Source: Spirochaetota bacterium
GTDB lineage: Bacteria; Spirochaetota; Spirochaetia; Treponematales; Treponemataceae
Reading direction: 5' to 3'
Assembly (NCBI GenBank): GCA_022704725.1
Contig: JAKJFV010000028.1
Span: forward strand, 1 to 8,609
Length of the DNA: 8,609 bases
Both the position numbers and the translations under genes were made by a program. This document shows positions 1 to 5,525 of the stretch, one piece after another. Numbering within the stretch: position 1 is the stretch's first letter; each line of letters starts with the position of its first letter. Below the pieces are notes generated by a model that worked only from the letters and a program-made list of their open reading frames with translations, was not told the origin of the DNA and ran no database searches.

Positions 1-29
1 GCTCGAAGAGCTTAACTATCTGCGGATGC

Positions 30-1463
30 TTATTTTTCAGATTTTCCCATTAGTTCACTGTATTTTTTTGCCAAAGAAGAAGCTTTTTCGGCAGCTAAAC
101 CTCTGTAGCGCTCGGGATGTTCGAAGAAGCCCGAGGCGTCCTTAACACCCAGTTTTTCAAGCTGTGCTGTAATTTTTGCATACGAAGAACTGTCCTTGCA
201 CAAGGCTTCATAAAAAGTTATCTGATTTTTTTCGGCGTCAAGAGTAATATTTCTAATCACCTCATGAGCATCCGAAACGCCCGCTTCTGCAAGCAGTATG
301 TATGCAGGTTCAGCCAAAACGCCTCCCCTAACCTTTCCGCCGGAATTTGCCAAATTACGGGCCATTCCTTCTTTATCGGCCTGAAGACCGGAAACGACGC
401 TTTTCATGCGTGCTGCAGCCAGTGCAAAGCCCGATATATAATCGGCCACAAATCTTTGGCTAGCAGAATTTGAAAGGTCCCGCTGATGTTCTGATATTTG
501 ATCCATGAAAAAAGTCATTACCCGCGGTGCAAAGGCCTTCCAAAGAGACTTTACATGCTCACTGTTCCAGGGATTTCGTTTTTGAGGCATAGTTGATGAA
601 CCGACCTGCGTTGCACTAAAATACTCAAATACTTCTCCCACTTCTGAACGCTGAAGATTCCTTAAATCGTCTGCAAGGTTTGCGATGATTCCGAATGCAA
701 CATTGCATTCCAGCAGAAGACGAAGCAGGTATTCCGGTTCCACAAGCTGTGTTGAATGTTCAGAAGGCTCCAGTCCCAAATAAGATAAATATCTTTTTTC
801 AAGATCTACGGGGTCTTTAACAATCATCGACGGGCCGTTGTAAGCTCCGACAGGTCCTGCAAGTTTTCCTTTTAAGGTATTTGACAAACGTTCTATTTCT
901 AAAATAGATTTACCAAGGCGGCTTACATATTCAGCCACGGCAAAACCGAAAGTTATGGGAACTGCGTGCTGTCCGTGCGTTCTTCCTACCTGCGGAGTCT
1001 GAGCATCACGCTCTGCAATATCGCAAAGGCACAATTCCAATTCTCTCAAAATAGGAAGTACAACCTGCTGAATGCAGTCGCGAACACGTACAGAAAGAGC
1101 CGTATCTAAAATATCTACGCTGGTTGCGCCGAGATGCACTAAAGGTGCAATTTCCGGCCGTACCATAGTTTTTAATACATTTACCAAAGCCCGTATATTA
1201 TGTTTAGTTTTTTCTTCTTCTTCATACACAACTGAAGGATCAATCGTCCAGGCGACTGTATCGAGTTCTTTCTCAATTTCAGAAGTCAATGTACCTCTTA
1301 CGCTCAAATGAGCCTTAATAAGGGCAATTTCTGCTTTAGCACATGATATGACAGCAGCCTGTTCAGAGATATAAGAAGACAGGCTGTCAAACACAGCTGA
1401 TTCTGATAACGAATAGCGGTGATCCAAAGGTGATATGTTTAAAAATATGTTTCGTGTTTCCAT
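30..1463 (-). CDS. purB: Adenylosuccinate lyase (EC 4.3.2.2)
   Basis: A 477-residue cytosolic enzyme of the fumarase/aspartase superfamily. It should split SAICAR to AICAR plus fumarate and adenylosuccinate to AMP plus fumarate, in de novo purine synthesis. Visible signatures: TKHN at 86-89 (the conserved region around the first active-site His), ATSVDILDT at 113-121, GRTHGQHAVP at 160-169 with probable catalytic His163, and the superfamily signature GSSTMPQKRNP at 288-298 on the mobile loop carrying the catalytic Ser. Length fits the family (about 430-480). The ATG at 1463 begins METRNIF and leads directly into the NISPLDHRY motif expected near the N-terminus of this family. No Shine-Dalgarno sequence precedes it, but a -10-like TAGAAT lies six bases upstream. 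The stop is TAA. It is separated from the upstream ACT gene by 146 bases containing a terminator, so it is an independent unit or the head of an operon running off the left edge. Confidence is high. Confidence 0.95.
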   Translation of the reverse strand: METRNIFLNISPLDHRYSLSESAVFDSLSSYISEQAAVISCAKAEIALIKAHLSVRGTLTSEIEKELDTVAWTIDPSVVYEEEEKTKHNIRALVNVLKTMVRPEIAPLVHLGATSVDILDTALSVRVRDCIQQVVLPILRELELCLCDIAERDAQTPQVGRTHGQHAVPITFGFAVAEYVSRLGKSILEIERLSNTLKGKLAGPVGAYNGPSMIVKDPVDLEKRYLSYLGLEPSEHSTQLVEPEYLLRLLLECNVAFGIIANLADDLRNLQRSEVGEVFEYFSATQVGSSTMPQKRNPWNSEHVKSLWKAFAPRVMTFFMDQISEHQRDLSNSASQRFVADYISGFALAAARMKSVVSGLQADKEGMARNLANSGGKVRGGVLAEPAYILLAEAGVSDAHEVIRNITLDAEKNQITFYEALCKDSSSYAKITAQLEKLGVKDASGFFEHPERYRGLAAEKASSLAKKYSELMGKSEK

Positions 1464-1478
1464 ATCTTTATTCTAGCA
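1464..1478 (-). promoter_or_regulatory. Putative extended -10 promoter of purB
   Basis: Reading the minus strand, TGCTAGAAT (1478 down to 1470) matches an extended -10 element (TGn plus a TATAAT-like hexamer, 5 of 6) and follows a T-rich stretch. No good -35 is seen at 16-18 bases. The hexamer ends six bases before the purB ATG, so initiation at the usual distance would fall on or next to the start codon and give a leaderless mRNA. A competing -10-like TATAAG lies at 1529-1524; it would give a leader of roughly 50 bases, still without a Shine-Dalgarno. The assignment is inferred from sequence only. Confidence 0.4.
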
Positions 1479-1556
1479 AAAAAATCGATTTTGGTCTATT
1501 AACAAGGATTTCTCCCTCCCTCGCTTATAAAAATATTCAAGGAAGACAAGATGGGG

Positions 1557-1586
1557 ACAAAAAAGGCTGCCTGATTAAGGCAGCCG
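1557..1586 (-). terminator. Rho-independent terminator after the ACT gene
   Basis: On the minus strand GGCTGCC (1585-1579), a seven-base loop (1578-1572) and GGCAGCC (1571-1565) form a perfect, GC-rich 7-bp stem followed at once by six T residues (1564-1559). This is a textbook intrinsic terminator, 24 bases after the TAG stop of the ACT-domain gene. It separates the paaK/ACT unit from purB. The stem is symmetrical, but no comparable T-run follows it on the plus strand, so it acts in one direction. Confidence 0.93.
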
Positions 1587-1609
1587 CAATACACTACAAA
1601 ATGATAAAA

Positions 1610-2026
1610 CTAAAAGGTATCGATTGTATTAAGACCATTATCTTCTATGAGCTTCATACCGCGTTCTGCGTCCTCTACCTTGAAAATTATAACAGCTCTG
1701 TCTCCGGTTTTTTCCAAAGAGGCATAGAGATATTCAATGTTAACAGAATTTTTTTCGAAAAGCGATAAAACATCGTGCAGGGCTCCGACTGAGTCTTTTA
1801 TGCTTACTGCAAGTACATCGGTTGTCCGGGTGGTAAATTTCGCTTCTTTTAATACATTCAATGCCTTATCCGAGTCATCGGTAATAATTCTAAGAATACC
1901 AAAATCGGCAGTATCTGCTATCATAATTGCGCGCAGATTAACTTCGCCGTTTTTTAATATACGGGTAACATCTGCAATGCGTCCTGCAGTATTTTCCAAA
2001 AAGATTGATATTTGCTTAATTTTCAT
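1610..2026 (-). CDS. Tandem ACT-domain protein, probable amino-acid sensor
   Basis: A small soluble protein of 138 residues made of two ACT domains and no catalytic domain. The first spans about 3-72 and the second about 73-133. Each shows the beta-alpha-beta-beta-alpha-beta pattern with the turn glycine typical of ligand binding (ENTAGRI, Gly15; KDSVGAL, Gly81). Stand-alone double-ACT proteins of this size commonly lie next to phenylacetate-CoA ligase genes and, elsewhere, indolepyruvate oxidoreductase genes. They are presumed to bind an amino acid or an aromatic relative and modulate the neighbour, but the ligand is not known to me. The start at ATG 2026 is secure: AAGGAGG (2040-2034) lies seven bases upstream. 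It follows the paaK-like gene by 54 bases, with no terminator between, and ends in TAG before the terminator at 1557-1586, so it is the last gene of a two-gene unit. The ACT fold is nearly certain; the sensor role is inference. Confidence 0.9.
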   Translation of the reverse strand: MKIKQISIFLENTAGRIADVTRILKNGEVNLRAIMIADTADFGILRIITDDSDKALNVLKEAKFTTRTTDVLAVSIKDSVGALHDVLSLFEKNSVNIEYLYASLEKTGDRAVIIFKVEDAERGMKLIEDNGLNTIDTF

Positions 2027-2080
2027 AATTCCGCCTCCTTATTTTTAGCGAAGTATAGGCTTTTATCAGTTCCGCCATCC

Positions 2081-3385
2081 TTAAATCTTACGTTTGTCTA
2101 TAACCCGTTTAGCCTTTCCAATAGAACGCTCTATACTCATGGGCTCTACAAGTTTAACCTTAACAGCAATGCCGAGTTTACTCTTCAATACAGATTCTAT
2201 TTTTCCCCTAAGCGCTTCCATGCCCTTTGTTTCGTCAGAAAACTGCTCAGCATTTACTTCAACATGAAGTTCAACTTCATCGAGGTGTGTTTTTTGACTG
2301 CGGTCAACAAGTATAACATAATTCGGCTGTACTCCCTGAATTTCAATGAGCGCATGCTCAATCTGACTCGGGAATACGTTCACACCGCGGATAATCAGCA
2401 GGTCATCGGTTCTGCCGAAGAGGCGGTGTATTCTGCGCGTAGTTCTGCCGCAGGAGCATTTTTCAGGTATTATGTAGGTTATGTCGCGCGTCCGGTAGCG
2501 GATTAAGGGGGTTCCTTCTTTTAGAATTGTAGTTATTACAAGTTCCCCCTTTTCACCGTCAGGAAGCGGTTCACCGGTTACAGGATCTATGATCTCGGGG
2601 TACCACATGTCTTCATTAAAATGCATGCCGTACTGAGCTTCGCACTCAAATGCAACTCCGGGTCCGGTTATTTCTGTCAGGCCGTAAATATCGTAAGCCT
2701 TAATATTCCATGCCTTTTCAATTTCTTTTCGCATGTTCTCAGACCATGGTTCGGCGCCGAAACAGCCGGCCTTAATGGGCAGCGATTTAACATCGATGCC
2801 CATTTCTGCAGCCTGTTCTGCCATATACATGGCATAGGATGGGGTACACGTAAAAATAGTTGATTTAAAATCTCTCATCAGCATGAGCTGCTTTTCGGTG
2901 TTGCCGGAAGAAACAGGAATAACGGTGGCGCCTACTCTCTGCGTTCCGTAATGCACGCCCAAACCGCCGGTAAAAAGACCATAGCCGTAAGCATTTTGAA
3001 TTGTATCGTTTCTTGTTGCACCAGCGGCTGCAAGTGTTCTTCCCATACCTTCGGTCCATTGATCCATGTCGCTCTTTGTATACGCATTAACTACAGGAAT
3101 TCCTGTAGTCCCGGAAGACATGTGAATTTCCACAATTTCCGACTGCGGAACGGCAAGAAGTCCATAAGGGTAGGTCTGCCGTAAATCATCTTTTGTTGTA
3201 AAAGGAAGTTTAGCAATATCCTGCAGGGAGCGGATATCGGCAACCGTTATACCCTTTTCGTCAATTTTTTGACGGTAAAAGGGTACATTATCGTATACCC
3301 GTTCAAGAAGATTTTTTAAACGGGCAAACTGCAAAACACGTAAAGATTCAGTGTTCATACACTCATATTCTGGATTTAAAATCAT
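2081..3385 (-). CDS. paaK: Phenylacetate-CoA ligase-like adenylate-forming enzyme
   Basis: A 434-residue cytosolic ligase of the ANL (acyl/aryl-CoA synthetase) superfamily, PaaK branch. It should activate an aryl acid such as phenylacetate with ATP to an acyl-AMP and then form the CoA thioester. Motifs in order: ATP-binding loop SSGTTGIP (90-97), FGAEPWS (209-215), YGLTE (234-238, adenine and Mg site), RYRTRD (296-301), a CxC pair (Cys310, Cys312), FGRTDDLLIIRGVNVFPSQIE (323-343, the hinge before the C-terminal domain) and GKAKRV (423-428) carrying the C-terminal lysine. Length and N-terminus (MILNPEYECM) fit PaaK proteins, so ATG 3385 is preferred over Met10. No Shine-Dalgarno precedes this start; a consensus -10 box and palindromes do. 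The next gene encodes a double-ACT protein, a recurrent partner. With no phenylacetate degradation genes here and an anaerobe-like context, it may serve arylacetate salvage or reversible aryl-CoA use. The exact substrate cannot be read from the sequence. Confidence 0.88.
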   Translation of the reverse strand: MILNPEYECMNTESLRVLQFARLKNLLERVYDNVPFYRQKIDEKGITVADIRSLQDIAKLPFTTKDDLRQTYPYGLLAVPQSEIVEIHMSSGTTGIPVVNAYTKSDMDQWTEGMGRTLAAAGATRNDTIQNAYGYGLFTGGLGVHYGTQRVGATVIPVSSGNTEKQLMLMRDFKSTIFTCTPSYAMYMAEQAAEMGIDVKSLPIKAGCFGAEPWSENMRKEIEKAWNIKAYDIYGLTEITGPGVAFECEAQYGMHFNEDMWYPEIIDPVTGEPLPDGEKGELVITTILKEGTPLIRYRTRDITYIIPEKCSCGRTTRRIHRLFGRTDDLLIIRGVNVFPSQIEHALIEIQGVQPNYVILVDRSQKTHLDEVELHVEVNAEQFSDETKGMEALRGKIESVLKSKLGIAVKVKLVEPMSIERSIGKAKRVIDKRKI

Positions 3386-3414
3386 AGTGGTGTAATTATA
3401 CCACCACTATAGTG
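3384..3414. promoter_or_regulatory. Nested palindromes, probable operator over the paaK-like promoter
   Basis: Three overlapping symmetries lie in 31 bases. GTGGTGTAATTATACCAC (3387-3404) is an 18-bp palindrome with one mismatched pair, centred on the -10 box. ATAGTGGTG (3384-3392) and its perfect complement CACCACTAT (3402-3410) form a 9-bp inverted repeat with a nine-base spacer. CACTATAGTG (3405-3414) is a perfect 10-bp palindrome between the -10 and -35 regions. The half-site TAGTG occurs three times: 3385-3389, inverted at 3405-3409, and 3410-3414. Covering the -10 box and start codon, this looks like a repressor-binding site. The regulator is not encoded in the window. As RNA in a read-through transcript, the 9-bp repeat would form a hairpin containing part of the start codon. 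Confidence 0.6.
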
Positions 3415-3423
3415 TTTATACAA
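3395..3423 (-). promoter_or_regulatory. Putative promoter of the paaK-like gene, perfect TATAAT
   Basis: On the minus strand a perfect TATAAT (3400-3395) is preceded by TTGTAT (3423-3418; only the TTG matches the -35 consensus) at a 17-base spacing. Only nine bases separate the -10 box from the ATG, so the expected start point, around 3388, is two or three bases upstream of the coding sequence. No ribosome binding site would fit on such a transcript. The -10 box is unusually good for this window; the -35 is weak, which would suit a regulated promoter. Confidence 0.6.
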
Positions 3424-3451
3424 GTTTTTTTGAAGTCTGACTGTATTGAAT

Positions 3452-4645
3452 TTAGTATCCCTTAATTCTTTTTCCAAAAAGCATATTCTGGTAACAGCGC
3501 AGACAGCCGGGGAAAATACCGCCGGGGCTTTCACTTATTTCTTTACGGAATTTATTTGCACGGTCGCCGTTGTATATTTCTTCCATGCTCTGCTCTTTAA
3601 TGTTGCCAAGAATATAGTCAGGATAATCAGCGCAAAAATGAACATCGCCGTTATAGTTAATATTCATCTGACACCACGGAACTATGCAGTGATCGCGTAC
3701 CGGCGTCTCCAAATTTCCGTAATATTCATGGACCTTTTCCGGGTTTAATGCAGGAACGGTGATTGAAACATCGCCGTAATCGGTCGAATGAATTTTTGTT
3801 AAAATATCGTGAAGTTTGTAGCCGTCTATGCCTTCGTTGTAGCCGGTATTGTAGCCTTCAAGGCAGTCAATATCAGTGTCGAATTTTTCCTTCATTACCT
3901 TTTTCTGTGCTGCTACTATGGTGTCGTTGGTATACGTGCCCAGATTGTAAATATGCCAGTCAATATGCATTTCTTTTGTTGCTTCTGCAAGATCTGCTAA
4001 ATACATATAATTCATATTTGTTACCGTTGTCACGATTCCCATATAAGGAAGACGGGAGCCTTGTTTCTGCTTTTCGCGGTTAATTGCTTCAAAACCCTTT
4101 ACAACGCGGTCATAGGAACCTTTTCCGCGGATAGAATCATTGACGTCTTTAAATGCATCAAGCGAAACAAAGACAGTATGCCACTGGTCTTTGACAATCT
4201 GCTCCGCATGTTTTTCAAGCAGAGTTCCATTAGTATTAACACTGCAGAAACTTCCCTTATCCTGAATATATTTTACAAGAGGTATTAAATCGGGGTATAA
4301 GAAGGGTTCGCCTCCCCACAAATAATAGACAGGTTTTTTAGCAGCAAGCTCGTCAACCATTTTTTTGTAAGACTCAAGAGGAACAATGGTCTGAGCCTCA
4401 TTTGCAGCAAATTCGCCCTTTAAGACGCCCTTGTCGCCTCTCTGCCCGCACATGACGCAGTGAAGGTTGCATAGAGGGGTAAGCTTCATATAAATGAGGC
4501 AGAAATCCTTCATATGATCATACCCGTAGCTTCTTTTTTTCTTGAGTTTAGCTAAACCCATCTTAACAAATCCGCGCGCCATCTTATAAGCTAAGCGGGG
4601 ATTAAGAAATAAGAGCTTGGGTAAGATCGATGTATTTGTTTTCAT
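3452..4645 (-). CDS. Radical SAM/SPASM-domain protein of unknown substrate
   Basis: A 397-residue iron-sulfur enzyme. The radical SAM core holds the cluster motif CNLHCVMC (Cys59, Cys63, Cys66, i.e. CxxxCxxC), which binds the 4Fe-4S cluster that cleaves S-adenosylmethionine. The SAM-contacting GGEP follows at 111-114 and a VNTNG strand at 136-140. A C-terminal SPASM-type module has Cys320, Cys325, Cys338 and a final CLRC (Cys381, Cys384), with the characteristic NYNGDVHFC and LGNIKEQSMEEIYN segments. It probably holds one auxiliary cluster rather than two. About 45 residues before the core form a basic, partly hydrophobic N-terminal extension. ATG 4645 is supported by AAGGA six bases upstream. 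The gene follows the interrupted SDR gene by 33 bases, in the same likely operon as the transglutaminase. SPASM enzymes often modify peptides or serve cofactor or sugar pathways, but no precursor peptide is adjacent. The fold is certain; the function is unassigned. Confidence 0.9.
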   Translation of the reverse strand: MKTNTSILPKLLFLNPRLAYKMARGFVKMGLAKLKKKRSYGYDHMKDFCLIYMKLTPLCNLHCVMCGQRGDKGVLKGEFAANEAQTIVPLESYKKMVDELAAKKPVYYLWGGEPFLYPDLIPLVKYIQDKGSFCSVNTNGTLLEKHAEQIVKDQWHTVFVSLDAFKDVNDSIRGKGSYDRVVKGFEAINREKQKQGSRLPYMGIVTTVTNMNYMYLADLAEATKEMHIDWHIYNLGTYTNDTIVAAQKKVMKEKFDTDIDCLEGYNTGYNEGIDGYKLHDILTKIHSTDYGDVSITVPALNPEKVHEYYGNLETPVRDHCIVPWCQMNINYNGDVHFCADYPDYILGNIKEQSMEEIYNGDRANKFRKEISESPGGIFPGCLRCYQNMLFGKRIKGY

Positions 4646-4678
4646 GTAAAATCCTTAACGTGTAAAAAAAATAACTCT

Positions 4679-5473
4679 CTATTTTGTCATTGAACGCACA
4701 GATATAGACAAGATCCATGCTAAAAAGTTGCGGGGAATGAGACCCGAAACAAAGGCTGCAATCTTATTTGTCAATCCGGCCCGTACATATGAACGTTTAT
4801 GTAAGACAGATGACACGCAGCATTTTGCTACCGCCAGGGCTGTCATACCGTTTTTATGCGAGAATTTTTTATACTTTTCGCTCACTACGTTACAATTATC
4901 GTCAAAAGCAGTCCGAATGTATCCCGGCTGAACGCAGGTAACATGTACGTTATAAGGGGAAAGCTCGTGCCGCAGTGCTAAAGAATAATTTAAAACATAA
5001 CTTTTGCTTGCAGCGTAAGACGCAAAATAAGAAGTCGGCTGATTCCCTGCAATAGAACCTACATTTAATATTGAGCCGCTTCTCCGTTCCTTCATTTGAG
5101 AGCCGAACAGAGCGCATAACTGTGTAAGACTTATAATATTAAGATGAATCATTGGAATAACAGAATCCTGAAGCACAACACTTTCACCAAATGCTCCGGT
5201 TCCTGCATTATTTATGAGTAAATCTACGGCAATATTTTTTCCGGCGCAGAAATCGAATACGGCTTTAGCAGAGTCCGGTTTCGATAAATCAGACTAAATT
5301 ACTTCAATCTGAACAGCATAAGAGGAGATCAGTTCCTCTTTTAATACCGATAATTTATCTTCCGATCGGGCAGCCAGAACAAGATTCCAGCCCTTGGATG
5401 CCAAAATTACTGCAATTTCTCTTCCGACGCCGGCAGACGCACCAGTAACAAGTGCCCATTGTGAATTTTTCAT
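4679..5473 (-). pseudogene. Short-chain dehydrogenase/reductase interrupted by an in-frame amber codon
   Basis: Read through one stop, this is a complete classical SDR of 264 codons: the NAD(P) loop TGASAGVG (10-17), a basic AARS turn (35-38) suggesting NADPH, SDLS (61-64), NNAG (88-91), structural Asn112, and the catalytic Ser140 and Tyr153-x3-Lys157 (YAASK). TAG at 5296-5294 replaces codon 60, between the strand ending QIEVI and SDLS. Both halves are in the same frame, and I see no other lesion. Translation would therefore stop after 59 residues, losing the whole active site. A later GTG (5176) could only give a fragment without the Rossmann loop. ATG 5473 is chosen because GGAG lies four bases upstream; an in-frame GTG at 5491 lacks this support. 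A recent nonsense mutation, a sequence error or stop read-through are all possible. The gene itself and the nearby ACT gene end in TAG, so amber is a normal stop here. Substrate is unknown. Confidence 0.85.
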
Positions 5474-5512
5474 AGTACTCCGTTTTACCACATTGCATTG
5501 TTTATGACAAGT

Positions 5513-5525
5513 GTAACAATGTTAC
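5513..5525. repeat. Short inverted repeat before the SDR gene
   Basis: GTAAC and GTTAC arms flank a three-base AAT centre, overlapping the transglutaminase stop codon and lying about 40 bases upstream of the SDR start. A minus-strand TTGTCA (5510-5505) with TAAAAC (5487-5482) at 17 bases gives a mediocre promoter match next to it, but that promoter would start transcription downstream of the SDR ribosome binding site. Ten paired bases can arise by chance, so this is recorded only as a possible operator. Confidence 0.25.

Noticed and set aside
1..29. GCTC-GAA-GAGC mini-hairpin at the left edge as a purB terminator
   Set aside because: The stem is only four pairs and the sequence that would carry the T-run is outside the window, so it cannot be judged.
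2029..2075. TTCCGCC occurring twice in the paaK-ACT gap as a direct repeat
   Set aside because: Seven bases repeated once, one copy partly overlapping the Shine-Dalgarno region; compatible with chance.
2012..2506. Plus-strand open frame of 164 codons across the ACT start and paaK C-terminus
   Set aside because: It lies opposite two well-supported genes, has no recognisable domain and is typical antisense shadow.
3386..3451. Short peptide gene next to the radical SAM gene that could be a modified-peptide precursor
   Set aside because: The gaps on either side (66 and 33 bases) contain no start with a ribosome binding site and no peptide-length frame; they hold regulatory sequence instead.
4679..5491. 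Two separate genes for the SDR halves, or amber decoded as pyrrolysine or another amino acid
   Set aside because: Both halves lie in one frame and together make one standard SDR. TAG is used as a normal terminator of neighbouring genes, and no special decoding element is evident after the codon.
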